A stretch of DNA of 64,000 bases. It comes from DATBVX01 sp963724625 (GTDB lineage Bacteria > Pseudomonadota > Gammaproteobacteria > Steroidobacterales > Steroidobacteraceae). Shown here one piece after another: positions 33,704 through 42,762 of the stretch. Each line of letters opens with the position of its first letter. The stretch's first letter is position 1. The notes under the pieces were generated by a model, which saw only the letters and a list, made by a program, of their open reading frames with translations, was not told the DNA's origin and ran no database searches. A program made the position numbers and the translations under genes. The stretch is from contig CAVRVO010000003.1 of the NCBI GenBank assembly GCA_963724625.1, positions 434,001 through 498,000 on the forward strand. Reading direction: 5' to 3'.

Positions 33704-33848
33704 CGGGCGCACATTAAGTGCGCTCGATAAAGCACCGGCAGCGACGCAATCGCTCGAGTCGTCCCTGACGGGGCATTCCGGCCCGCACGTCCCTGTGCGG
33801 GCGCTCGGCCGGACCGACTGCACGTTAAGTGCAGTCGATAAACACCGG
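33704..33848 (+). repeat. Paired hairpin repeats in the secA leader
   Basis: Two similar elements 111 bases apart: CGGGCGCAC-ATTAA-GTGCGCTCG (33704-33726) then ATAAAGCACCGG, and CGACTGCAC-GTTAA-GTGCAGTCG (33815-33837) then ATAAACACCGG. The stems differ in sequence but stay paired (one G-T in the first), which points to a conserved structure. Between them GCCCGCAC-GTCCCT-GTGCGGGC (33781-33802) forms a third perfect hairpin. A TACAAT at 33858-33863 is a weak -10 candidate for secA. Confidence 0.75.
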
Positions 33849-33880
33849 CCTCGCCCTTACAATACGCGACCTTTGATTCC

Positions 33881-33915
33881 GGCCTGCCTCCTGACAGAGG
33901 CCAGGCCTTTGTATT
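33881..33915 (+). terminator. Terminator-like hairpin just before secA
   Basis: GGCCTGCCTC-CTGACA-GAGGCCAGGCC (33881-33907, one bulged C) is followed by TTTGTATT. It lies 18 bases before the secA start. It may end M23 transcripts or act as an attenuator in the secA leader, depending on where the secA promoter lies. Confidence 0.6.
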
Positions 33916-33933
33916 GCTGAAGGAAATTCGATC

Positions 33934-36672
33934 GTGTGGCAGTTTTTCAGGCGCATGTTCGGCAGCCGTAACCAGCGGCTGCTCAAGTCCTATAGTCGAT
34001 GGGTGGAGGCGGCGAATGCGCTCGAGCTGGCTATCCAGGCGCTGAGCGACGAGGCGCTGCGCGCGAAGACGGAAGAGTTCCGCAAGCGGCTAAGCGAGGG
34101 CGCCACACTCGTCGATCTGCTCCCCGAGGCGTTCGCCTGCGTACGTGAGGCGGCCCGCCGCACTTTGGGTATGCGGCACTTCGATGTGCAGCTCATCGGC
34201 GGTATCGCCCTGCACGAGGGCAAGATTGCGGAAATGCGCACGGGCGAAGGCAAGACGCTCGTCGCGACGCTTCCCGCATACCTCAATGCGCTGGCCGGCA
34301 AGGGCGTGCACATCGTCACCGTGAACGAGTATCTCGCGCAGCGCGACGCGGATTGGATGGGGCCTGTCTACCGATTTCTCGGCCTCACGGTCGGCGTGAT
34401 CAAGAACGCCCAGTCGCCGGCGGAGAAACGCGAGGCGTATGGCGCCGACATCACCTACGGAACCAACAACGAATTCGGCTTTGACTACCTGCGCGACAAT
34501 CTCGCTTTCCGGCTCGAGGATCGGGTGCAGCGTGCCCTGACGTACGCGATCGTGGACGAAGTCGATTCGATCCTGATCGACGAAGCACGCACGCCCTTGA
34601 TCATTTCCGGCCCCGCCGAAGAGAGCACCGAGCTCTACATCAAGATCAATGCCTTTGTGCCGCGGCTCACGGTGCAGAAGGAGGAGGAGGGACCTGGCGA
34701 TTACTCCGTCGATGAGAAGACCAAGCAGGTCCATCTGAGTGAAGAGGGCCACGAACGCGTCGAGGAGTTGATGGCCGAGACGGGGCTGCTGCGCGAAGGC
34801 GAAAGCCTGTACGACTCGGCAAACATCCGCCTGATGCACCACCTGAACGCGGCTCTGCGCGCGCATGCGCTCTATCACCGCGACGTCGAATACATCGTCC
34901 GCAATGGCGAAGCGATCATCGTGGATGAGTTCACCGGTCGCACGATGCCCGGGCGACGCTGGTCGGACGGCCTGCACCAGGCGGTCGAAGCCAAGGAAGG
35001 CGTGCGGGTACGCGAGGAGAATCAGACCGTCGCCTCGATCACCTTCCAGAACTACTTTCGCATTTACACCAAGCTCGCCGGCATGACCGGGACGGCGGAT
35101 ACGGAAGCGTTCGAATTCCAGCAGATCTATGGGCTCGAAGTGGTCGTGATTCCCACTCACAAGCCGATGGTCCGCGACGATGCTGCGGACCTCGTCTATC
35201 TGTCACAGAACGACAAGTTCCAGGCGATCATCGACGACATCCGCGATTGCATGCAGCGCCAGCAGCCGGTGTTGGTCGGCACCACCACGATCGAAACCTC
35301 CGAGTTCCTGTCGGGACTCCTCAACAAGGAAGGCGTGCGCCACCAGGTGCTGAATGCCAAGCAGCACGAGCGCGAGGCGCACATCGTCGCGCAGGCAGGC
35401 CGCCCCGGTACCGTAACGATTGCCACCAACATGGCGGGTCGCGGCACTGACATCGTTCTGGGTGGCAACCTCGAGGCCGAACTGCATGCACTCGAGAATC
35501 CGGAGCGGGACACCGTCGAAAAGATCAGGCGTGAGTGGGATGCCCGGCACGAGGCTGTAGTGCAGGCAGGCGGCCTCCATATCGTTGGCACCGAACGGCA
35601 CGAATCGCGCCGCATCGACAACCAGTTACGCGGCCGCTCGGGCCGGCAGGGCGATCCCGGGTCGAGCCGCTTCTATCTCTCGCTCGAAGATAACCTGATG
35701 CGCATCTTCGGCGACCCGAATCGCACCAAAGCGCTACTGTCCCGGGTCGGCATGAAGGAAGGCGAGGTCATCGAGAGCCGGATGCTCTCGCGCCAGATCG
35801 AGAAGGCACAGCGCAAGGTCGAAGCGCACAATTTCGATGCGCGCAAGAACCTGCTCGAGTACGACGACGTCGCCAACGATCAGCGCAAGGTCATCTATAG
35901 CCAGCGCACGGAACTCATGGCGGCGGAGGACGTCGCCGATGCCGTCCGTGGCATCCGCGAAGAAGTCGTCAACACCCTGATCAGCACCTTCCTGCCCCTC
36001 GGTACGTTGCCGGAGCAATGGGATATCGCTGGACTGACCGCGGCTCTCGAGCGCGACTTCACGGTGCGCCTGGATATCAGGGGCTGGCTGGACGCCGACA
36101 CGGCGTTGGACGAGCAGGGGTTGCGCAAGCGGATCGTCGAGGCCATCGATGCTGCCTACGGGCAGAAGGTTGCCCAGCTCGGCGCGCCCGCGATGCGCTA
36201 CTTCGAAAAGGCAATCATGTTGCAGCAGCTCGATGTGCACTGGCGCGAACACCTGGCCGCCATGGACTACATGCGCCAGGGTATTCACCTGCGAGGCTAT
36301 GCGCAGAAGAACCCCAAGCAGGAATACAAGCGCGAGGCCTTCGAGCTCTTCAGTGCGATGCTCGATCGCATCAAGTTCGATACGGTGACCATCCTCTCGC
36401 GCCTGCAGGTGCGCAGCCAGGAAGAAATCGACCGCGAGGAGGAAGAGCGGCGCACGCGCATGGCGAGGGCTTTGCAGGCCCAGCACGCGCAAGCCCAGTC
36501 TCTGACGGCGCCCGAGGAAACTGAGCCGGCTCAAGGTCCCGTCAGTCGCGCAGCAGAGGCCCAGGCGCAGGCACCCTTCGTGCGCGGCGGGCGGAAGATC
36601 GGCCGCAATGAAACTTGCCCGTGCGGATCGGGGAAGAAGTACAAGAACTGCCACGGCGCGTTGGGCGCCTAG
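33934..36672 (+). CDS. secA: SecA, preprotein translocase ATPase
   Basis: 912 residues (E. coli 901). The motor that pushes precursor proteins through SecYEG. Nucleotide-binding domain 1: RTGEGKTLVATLPAYL (Walker A, about 103-110) and VDEVDSILIDEARTPLIISG (Walker B DEVD); domain 2: MAGRGTDIVLGGN and GRSGRQGDPGSSRFYLSLED. The far C-terminus CPCGSGKKYKNCHG is the SEC-C zinc site for SecB and lipid binding. It starts with GTG after an AAGGAAA site. The leader is unusually structured. mutT follows after 8 bases, as in E. coli. Confidence 0.98.
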   Translation: MWQFFRRMFGSRNQRLLKSYSRWVEAANALELAIQALSDEALRAKTEEFRKRLSEGATLVDLLPEAFACVREAARRTLGMRHFDVQLIGGIALHEGKIAEMRTGEGKTLVATLPAYLNALAGKGVHIVTVNEYLAQRDADWMGPVYRFLGLTVGVIKNAQSPAEKREAYGADITYGTNNEFGFDYLRDNLAFRLEDRVQRALTYAIVDEVDSILIDEARTPLIISGPAEESTELYIKINAFVPRLTVQKEEEGPGDYSVDEKTKQVHLSEEGHERVEELMAETGLLREGESLYDSANIRLMHHLNAALRAHALYHRDVEYIVRNGEAIIVDEFTGRTMPGRRWSDGLHQAVEAKEGVRVREENQTVASITFQNYFRIYTKLAGMTGTADTEAFEFQQIYGLEVVVIPTHKPMVRDDAADLVYLSQNDKFQAIIDDIRDCMQRQQPVLVGTTTIETSEFLSGLLNKEGVRHQVLNAKQHEREAHIVAQAGRPGTVTIATNMAGRGTDIVLGGNLEAELHALENPERDTVEKIRREWDARHEAVVQAGGLHIVGTERHESRRIDNQLRGRSGRQGDPGSSRFYLSLEDNLMRIFGDPNRTKALLSRVGMKEGEVIESRMLSRQIEKAQRKVEAHNFDARKNLLEYDDVANDQRKVIYSQRTELMAAEDVADAVRGIREEVVNTLISTFLPLGTLPEQWDIAGLTAALERDFTVRLDIRGWLDADTALDEQGLRKRIVEAIDAAYGQKVAQLGAPAMRYFEKAIMLQQLDVHWREHLAAMDYMRQGIHLRGYAQKNPKQEYKREAFELFSAMLDRIKFDTVTILSRLQVRSQEEIDREEEERRTRMARALQAQHAQAQSLTAPEETEPAQGPVSRAAEAQAQAPFVRGGRKIGRNETCPCGSGKKYKNCHGALGA

Positions 36673-36680
36673 TTTTTGCC

Positions 36681-37115
36681 TTGCGTACCGTCCGAGTCGT
36701 TGCCGGAGGGCTCTTCGATGAGGCCGGACGCGTACTGATCGCGCAGCGCCCGCCTGGCTCCCACATGGCAGGACGCTGGGAATTCCCCGGCGGAAAAATC
36801 GATAGCGGCGAGAGCGAGCTTCAGGCCCTGAGCCGCGAGCTCACCGAAGAACTCGGCGTGAGGCTCATCAGCGCAGAACACATGCTGCGGCTGACGCACG
36901 AATACGCGGAGCGGCGGGTCGAGCTCAGCATGTGGCACGTAACTGCTCATGAAGGTGAGCCTATGAGTCTCGACGGCCAGGCGCTCAAATGGGTGAGGCC
37001 CGCCGAGCTCGTGAACGAGGATCTGCTCGAGGCCGACCGGCCGATCGTCGCCGCGTTGATGGATCTCGCCGCTAGGGGTTCTTCCTCTTCAGGTTCGCGT
37101 CGAAGAATCTCTTGA
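36681..37115 (+). CDS. mutT: MutT, Nudix 8-oxo-dGTP diphosphatase
   Basis: 144 residues from TTG 36681. Removes mutagenic 8-oxo-dGTP from the nucleotide pool. The Nudix box is complete: GKIDSGE-x7-RELTEELGV. FPGGKIDSGESELQALSREL follows HMAGRWE as in E. coli MutT, and the start MRTVRVVAGGLFDEAGRVLI aligns with the family N-terminus, which is why I favour the TTG over an in-frame start inside secA. Gene order secA-mutT is conserved. Its last 44 bases overlap the 3' end of the convergent peptidase gene. Confidence 0.88.
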   Translation: MRTVRVVAGGLFDEAGRVLIAQRPPGSHMAGRWEFPGGKIDSGESELQALSRELTEELGVRLISAEHMLRLTHEYAERRVELSMWHVTAHEGEPMSLDGQALKWVRPAELVNEDLLEADRPIVAALMDLAARGSSSSGSRRRIS

Positions 37116-39333
37116 TCATCTCGTACGCATGGGCTCCGGTGTCCGCATGGCGCAGAACTGAGTGCTTGCTTCCCGGATAGGCCATCACGTCGAAGGGCTT
37201 GTTGAGATCCTGCAGGCGCTTGAAGAGCTTGGTGCTGTTGGTGAACAGCACGTTGTCGTCTGCCATGCCATGCATCACGAGGAGCGGCACATGCAGTGCT
37301 GCAGCGTAGGGCAGCACATCACTCGCGTCATAACCGGCTGTATTCTGCTGAGGTAAGCCGAGATACCGCTCGGTGTAGTGTGTGTCGTACAGGCGCCACT
37401 CGGTTACCGGAGCGCCCGAAACGCCCGCCTGGAAATACTCCGGGGCCGTGAGGAGACACATGAGCGCCATGTAGCCGCCATAGCTCCAGCCGAAGACGCC
37501 AATGCGCTGTGGGTCCACGAAGGGCAGCGAGCGCAGAAACTTCACGCCCTCGACCTGATCGGCGACTTCGACCTGCCCCATGCGCTGATGGACAACCGAC
37601 TCGAACGCGACGCCACGAAAGCCGCTGCCGCGGTTGTCGAGTGTGAATACGATGTAGCCGCTCTGCGCGAGTACCTGACGAAAGAACTGCGGCCCCCACG
37701 CACGGCGCACGTTCTGTACCCCTGGCCCACCGTATACGTCCACGATCACGGGATACTTTTGTGCTGGATCGAAGTGAGCAGGCTTCAGCATCTGGTAGTT
37801 GAGCGTCTGCCCGTCGGATGCCCGAAGCGTGCCAAACTCAGTCGGAACGTGGGCCTCGCGATAGGGGGCGTACGGGTGGGAGTCGTTCAGGGAATTGTCG
37901 ATCAGCGTCTTGATGACGCCGCCATCGATACGCCTCAACTGTACCCGCGGCGGTCGCTCCGGATTGGAATACGACTCAAGAAAGAACTTGTGGTTGGGCG
38001 ACACGGCAACCGTATGCCAGCCCGGTTCCTCGGTGATGCGTGACGGAGGGAACTTGCCGCGCAACGGCGCAGCATAGAGGTGGCGTTCGAGCGGGCTTTC
38101 CTTGTTGGCCATGAAGTAGATGCGCTCGCGCGCCTCATCGACATCCATCAGGGCGCGTGAGCCGCCATCGCCGACCACCATCCAGTTTCCAGCGGTCAAC
38201 GGGCGGATGAGCTGACCGTTCAGGTCGTAGAGGTACAGGTGCTCATAACCGCTGCGCTTCGAAGCCCAGATGAACTGGCTGGACTTGCTGAGAAACGTCA
38301 GCTCGTCATTCAGGTCCACCCAGGTAGCGCTGGTTTCGGTCAGGAGGGTGCGTGCGTTGCCGCTCGCGACATCGATCTTGAGCAGGTCAAGGCGCCGCTG
38401 ATCGCGAGACTGGCGCTGGGCTGCGACGTACCGGGAGTCCGGCAGCCAGTCAACACGTGCGAGGTAGATATCGCCCTCAGAACCAAGATCGAGTCGCGTG
38501 ACTGCCCCGCTCGCGAGCTCGATTGACCTGAGATCGACGCGGGCGTTGCGCGTTCCGGCCGCCGGGTAGCGTTGCGTGTAGACGGAGATCTCGTCAGCGT
38601 CGATCTCAAGACGCTGCTGCTCGGATATGGGGCTCTCATCTACCCGCGCGTACGCAATGCGTCTCTCGTCTGGTGACCACCAGTAGCCAGTGCTTCGTGC
38701 CATTTCCTCCTGGGCGATGAACTCAGCCATGCCGTTCTTGATCGTTCCGCCGCCATCCGTGGTCAGGGCGCGCTCCTGTCCGCTGCGCAAGTCGAGGACG
38801 AAGAGGTTTTGCCCGCGTATGAAGCTGACGTAATGACCGAGCGGGGAGATCTTGGCGTCCGTCTCCGCTTCCGAGGTGCTGGTCAACCGCCGTGCGGCCT
38901 TCGCGGCCGGCGCTCGCAGGTCGTAGTAGTAAAGATCACCGCCGAGCGGAAAGAGCAGCGCCGAGCCATCCGGCGCAAACAAATATTCGACGATTCCCGA
39001 GAGTGCTGAGATGCGCTGGCGTTCACGACGCTGCCGCTCCTCATCAGAGAGCCGACCCTCACTCGGAACCAGCGCGCGCGAGTCCACCAATACTCGGGTC
39101 TTGCCTGTGCGGATGTCGTATTCCCACAGGTCGAGGCGGTCTTTGTCGTCCGCCTTGCCCTGGAGGAAGGTCACCCGCTGCGCGTCCGGCGAGATACGAG
39201 CCGCGCGCAGGGACGGCCCGCTCAGATCCGGTGCCGAAAAGATGCGGCTGATCGGCAGATCGTCGGCGTGCGCGTTTACGACACCGACGAGCAGGGGCAC
39301 GAATGAAAACAGGAATGGTCGTATTGAGGTCAT
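37072..39333 (-). CDS. Dipeptidyl peptidase IV-type S9B serine peptidase, secreted
   Basis: 753 residues. A Sec signal peptide (residues 1-23, ending VNAHA) sends it to the periplasm or beyond. The beta-propeller domain contains AEFIAQEEMARSTGYWWSPD, the Glu-Glu motif that grips the substrate N-terminus in DPP IV. The C-terminal alpha/beta-hydrolase domain has the nucleophile GWSYGG (Ser about 618), the Asp in MHGMADDNV and the His in GSKHSV. It should release Xaa-Pro (or Xaa-Ala) dipeptides from peptides. Divergent from the prolyl oligopeptidase gene with only 39 bases between them; overlaps mutT at the 3' end. Confidence 0.9.
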   Translation of the reverse strand: MTSIRPFLFSFVPLLVGVVNAHADDLPISRIFSAPDLSGPSLRAARISPDAQRVTFLQGKADDKDRLDLWEYDIRTGKTRVLVDSRALVPSEGRLSDEERQRRERQRISALSGIVEYLFAPDGSALLFPLGGDLYYYDLRAPAAKAARRLTSTSEAETDAKISPLGHYVSFIRGQNLFVLDLRSGQERALTTDGGGTIKNGMAEFIAQEEMARSTGYWWSPDERRIAYARVDESPISEQQRLEIDADEISVYTQRYPAAGTRNARVDLRSIELASGAVTRLDLGSEGDIYLARVDWLPDSRYVAAQRQSRDQRRLDLLKIDVASGNARTLLTETSATWVDLNDELTFLSKSSQFIWASKRSGYEHLYLYDLNGQLIRPLTAGNWMVVGDGGSRALMDVDEARERIYFMANKESPLERHLYAAPLRGKFPPSRITEEPGWHTVAVSPNHKFFLESYSNPERPPRVQLRRIDGGVIKTLIDNSLNDSHPYAPYREAHVPTEFGTLRASDGQTLNYQMLKPAHFDPAQKYPVIVDVYGGPGVQNVRRAWGPQFFRQVLAQSGYIVFTLDNRGSGFRGVAFESVVHQRMGQVEVADQVEGVKFLRSLPFVDPQRIGVFGWSYGGYMALMCLLTAPEYFQAGVSGAPVTEWRLYDTHYTERYLGLPQQNTAGYDASDVLPYAAALHVPLLVMHGMADDNVLFTNSTKLFKRLQDLNKPFDVMAYPGSKHSVLRHADTGAHAYEMIKRFFDANLKRKNP

Positions 39334-39372
39334 GCGTGTAGGCTGCGCGCAAAATTTTCGGGGAGTTTAGGC

Positions 39373-41595
39373 ATGAAGAAGGGACTGATCCACTACATCC
39401 GCACTTGGGCCGCGGTGACGGCCGCAATGATTCTGATCTCGTGCGGGCACACTCCGGCGCCGCAGAGCTCACCCACGGCTGTTCTGCAGTATCCCGCAGC
39501 TCCACGGGGCACTCAGGTTGATCAGTACGGCAGCGTGAGCGTGGCGGATCCCTATCGTTGGTTCGAAGATCTGGACAGCGCGCAAACGAAGAGCTGGGTC
39601 AACGCTGAAAACAGCGTTTCGCAACCCTATCTTGAAGCGATCCCGGCGCGCGGCTCAATCAAGCAGCGGCTCACCGAGCTATGGAACTACGAGCGTTTCA
39701 ACATTCCGGTGCAGGAAGGTGGACGTTATTTCTGGCTGCGTAACGACGGACTACAGAACCAGAGCGTGCTGTTTGTCGCTGATGGCCTGCAGGCGTCGCC
39801 ACGCGTGCTGCTCGACCCGAATGCCTTGAGCCCCGACGCTACCGTGGCGCTCGCCGACTTTCAGGCGAGTCCCGATGGTCGCTTTCTCGCCTACGCACTC
39901 TCCGATGGTGGGACCGACTGGAAGACCTGGCGCATCCGCGATGTCACCACCGGCCAGGATCTCGCTGACGTCCTCAAATTCGCGAAATTCACGCAGGTCT
40001 CGTGGGAGCGTGACTCGAGCGCGTTCTTCTACAGTCGCTATCCGCTGCGCCTGGATGGATCCGGCGACGACTCCAAGCAGATCTCTGTCTATCGGCACAA
40101 GGTTGGCGAAGCGCAATCGCAGGACCTGTTCGTGTATGCGGTCACGGATCACCCGACGCGCAACCCCTATGCGCAGGTGACCGAGGATGGAAAGTATCTG
40201 TTGATCAATCTCTTCGATGGCTATGAATCGAACGGCGTCTACTACACGCTGCTGCCGGTGCAGCCTGGTGCCAGTGGCGTCGCCGCCGTGCGGCTCCTGG
40301 ATGACTGGCGGGGCCTCTATACGTTTCTCGGCTCAGAAGGCTCGGTGTTCTATTTTCTGGTGACCGCGGATTCTCCGCGGGGGCGTGTGGTCGCGATCGA
40401 CACGCGTCATCCCATGCCAAAGGCGTGGCGAGATGTGGTTGCCGAGTCCGCTGATGCCATTGAAGTGGCGAGCTATATCGGCGGCAAGATCGTAGTGACC
40501 TACCTGCACGACGCGCATTCGCAGGTGAACATCTTCGATGTCGACGGAAAATTGCTCAACACGGTCTCATTGCCGGGGCAGGGCACAGTCGATGGGTTCC
40601 AGGGGCATGGCGACACCTCCGAGACATTTTTTTCATATGCTGACTATCTGACGCCTGCCTCCATCTATCACTACGACGTCGCCACCAACCAAACGGACCT
40701 GTTTCGGGCGCCGAAGATCGCTGCGAACACCTCACGTTTCGTAACCGAGCAGGTCTTCTATTCGAGCAAGGACGGCACGCGCGTGCCGATGTTCATCACG
40801 CATCGCTCCGACCTGAAGAGGAACGGCCAAACCCCGACACTGCTTTATGGGTACGGTGGGTTCAACAATGCGCTCACACCAACCTTCAGCGTTCCGGTGC
40901 TGGTGTGGCTCGAGATGGGTGGCACATACGCGGTCGCGAATCTGCGCGGCGGCGCTGAGTACGGTGAGGCGTGGCATGTCGCTGGCACCAAGGCCAACAA
41001 GCAGAACGTGTTCGATGACTTCATCGCGGCGGCGCACTACCTCGTCGAGCAACGCTACACATCGAAGCAAAAGCTGGCGATTCTGGGGCGCAGCAATGGC
41101 GGGTTGCTCATCGGTGCAGTGATCACGCAGGAGCCGGGGCTGGTTGCGGCAGCGCTGCCGGCCGTTGGGGTGCTCGACATGCTGCGCTATGACACTGCGA
41201 GTGCGAACGCGCGCCAGTGGTCGAGCGATTACGGCCTGAGCGAGAATTCGCAGGACTTTCCGGCGCTGTACGCGTATTCGCCCTACCACAACGTGCGCCC
41301 GGGAACCTGCTACCCGCCAACGCTGATCACGACCGCGGACCACGATGATCGGGTCGTTCCCTGGCATAGTTTCAAGTTCGGCGCGGCGCTGCAGGCGGTG
41401 CAGGCCTGCAAGAACCCCGTCCTGGTGCGCGTGGAGACGCGCGCCGGCCACGGATCCGGAAAACCGGTGTGGATGCAGATCGAGGATTTTGCGGATCAGT
41501 GGGCGTTTCTGACCCGAAATCTGCAGATGCAACCGCAGCTCGCGACGCATAGCCATTCGCCCGCAGGCGGCGGGTCGACGCCAGCATCACCCTGA
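39373..41595 (+). CDS. Prolyl oligopeptidase (S9A), predicted lipoprotein
   Basis: 740 residues. The N-terminus ends in a lipobox (MILISCG, Cys about 25), so the enzyme is probably a membrane lipoprotein facing the periplasm, unlike the cytoplasmic forms. The seven-bladed propeller starts VADPYRWFEDLDSAQTKSWV; the hydrolase domain has GYGGFNNALTP, NLRGGAEYGEAWH, the nucleophile GRSNGG (Ser about 574), Asp in TADHDDRVVPWHS and His in RAGHGSGKP. Cleaves short peptides after Pro. GGGGAG precedes the ATG. Paired with the divergent DPP IV, it suggests use of proline-rich peptides. Confidence 0.92.
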   Translation: MKKGLIHYIRTWAAVTAAMILISCGHTPAPQSSPTAVLQYPAAPRGTQVDQYGSVSVADPYRWFEDLDSAQTKSWVNAENSVSQPYLEAIPARGSIKQRLTELWNYERFNIPVQEGGRYFWLRNDGLQNQSVLFVADGLQASPRVLLDPNALSPDATVALADFQASPDGRFLAYALSDGGTDWKTWRIRDVTTGQDLADVLKFAKFTQVSWERDSSAFFYSRYPLRLDGSGDDSKQISVYRHKVGEAQSQDLFVYAVTDHPTRNPYAQVTEDGKYLLINLFDGYESNGVYYTLLPVQPGASGVAAVRLLDDWRGLYTFLGSEGSVFYFLVTADSPRGRVVAIDTRHPMPKAWRDVVAESADAIEVASYIGGKIVVTYLHDAHSQVNIFDVDGKLLNTVSLPGQGTVDGFQGHGDTSETFFSYADYLTPASIYHYDVATNQTDLFRAPKIAANTSRFVTEQVFYSSKDGTRVPMFITHRSDLKRNGQTPTLLYGYGGFNNALTPTFSVPVLVWLEMGGTYAVANLRGGAEYGEAWHVAGTKANKQNVFDDFIAAAHYLVEQRYTSKQKLAILGRSNGGLLIGAVITQEPGLVAAALPAVGVLDMLRYDTASANARQWSSDYGLSENSQDFPALYAYSPYHNVRPGTCYPPTLITTADHDDRVVPWHSFKFGAALQAVQACKNPVLVRVETRAGHGSGKPVWMQIEDFADQWAFLTRNLQMQPQLATHSHSPAGGGSTPASP

Positions 41596-41602
41596 TCCTG
41601 AG

Positions 41603-41812
41603 TCAGCTGCGGCCGGGCTCGGGCGGATCGTCGTTCTTGGCGTCGGCGGCTTCGGGCGGAATAGTGTCACCGGCGATGCCGCGTTCCTCGCTCAGCCAGG
41701 CACCGAGATCGATCAGGCGGCAACGATCGCTGCAGAACGGCCGGAATGGAGAAGATTCGGACCACTGCACGGGTCGGCCGCAAGTCGGACATTTGGCAAT
41801 GACCGGCGACAT
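41603..41812 (-). CDS. yacG: YacG, zinc-ribbon DNA gyrase inhibitor
   Basis: 69 residues. A small protein whose zinc is held by CPTC (residues 8-11) and CSDRC (27-31), with the family ending RLIDLGAWLSEE. In E. coli it binds GyrB and blocks DNA binding. The acidic, Asp/Glu/Pro-rich tail is disordered. Last gene of the coaE-zapD-yacG group, the same trio as in E. coli; it starts 7 bases after zapD. Convergent with the prolyl oligopeptidase gene. Confidence 0.93.
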   Translation of the reverse strand: MSPVIAKCPTCGRPVQWSESSPFRPFCSDRCRLIDLGAWLSEERGIAGDTIPPEAADAKNDDPPEPGRS

Positions 41813-41819
41813 GCGCGCT

Positions 41820-42626
41820 TCAGGTGCATGAAGTCAGAACGAAACGGACATCCTGCTCGGATTGCACGGCGCGCTGGTTCAGCTCTTTCCAGCTCATGAA
41901 CCGCAGGTTGCAACGGTAATGGCTGCCGCTGATCTCGGGATACAGATCCGAGTTTGACGGCAGCAGGATTCGCAGCAGCTGGATCGGATTCTCGCGCTCG
42001 AAGTTGATCTGGTACTGGCCGGCCGGGGCGATCTCCTCACGCGGGCGGGCGTTCTGCCGGGTCACCCACAGGATCTCGAGCACGCCATCGCACAGCGGGC
42101 GCACCACCTTCATCCATTCCTCAAAGGTCGCCATGCGCTGCTCCGCCGGCCGGCTGAGCCAGAAGCTGTAATCGGGCAGGTCGAACTCGCAGGTGCCGCC
42201 CGGAATCGCGCTGCGGTGCTTGATCGCGGCGAGGAACTCCGATTCACGCAACGACTGCATGAAATTCGCGCCCATGCTGACGAGCTCGCTGCGCAACCGG
42301 ATCAGATTCGACATGACGGCCCGCAAGCGCCCCGCATCGACACCGGGCTTGGATTGAAATTCGTTCAAGGCCTGTACGTGGCGTTCGAGCTCCTTGATGA
42401 CGTCGCTCCGGACGTCACCTCGCGCGGTGGTCGCGAGAATCTCCAGCAGGCTCCCGACTGCGGCGCGACTGCTCCAGGGATTGGGCAATTCGTTGTGATA
42501 CAGGGCCTGCGAATACAGGAATTCGAGGCGCAGGAACGTCCGCATGCGCTCGTTGAGGGGCTGCTCGTATACGACGAACTGACTTGCCGGCTCGGTCTCA
42601 GGCTCAATTTGGGCGTAAGAGGTCAT
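41820..42626 (-). CDS. zapD: ZapD, FtsZ-bundling division factor
   Basis: 268 residues from ATG 42626. A cytoplasmic Z-ring protein (formerly YacF, DUF1342) that crosslinks FtsZ filaments. Family blocks: VVYEQPLNERMRTFLRLEFL at the N-terminus, NPWSSRAAVGSLLEIL and, near the end, QINFERENPIQLLRILLP and HYRCNLRFMSW. A GTG at 42632 with a GGAG about 12 bases upstream is an alternative start. Lies between coaE and yacG. Confidence 0.92.
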   Translation of the reverse strand: MTSYAQIEPETEPASQFVVYEQPLNERMRTFLRLEFLYSQALYHNELPNPWSSRAAVGSLLEILATTARGDVRSDVIKELERHVQALNEFQSKPGVDAGRLRAVMSNLIRLRSELVSMGANFMQSLRESEFLAAIKHRSAIPGGTCEFDLPDYSFWLSRPAEQRMATFEEWMKVVRPLCDGVLEILWVTRQNARPREEIAPAGQYQINFERENPIQLLRILLPSNSDLYPEISGSHYRCNLRFMSWKELNQRAVQSEQDVRFVLTSCT

Positions 42627-42762
42627 TTTCACTGATTCGCGACGCTCCGGCGTCGGCTCGAGGACATGGCCCTATTCTGCGGCAGGTCGAGCATGAGTGT
42701 CACCGGGAAATTCCTGTCGGCGTCAGCCGACAGGTCGCGGCGGCGGGGCGCTCAGGGAAAAT

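Noticed and set aside
33795..33919. GTG-started leader peptide before secA (secM-like)
   Set aside because: No ATG, no ribosome-binding site and no arrest-like motif; the hairpins explain the region better.
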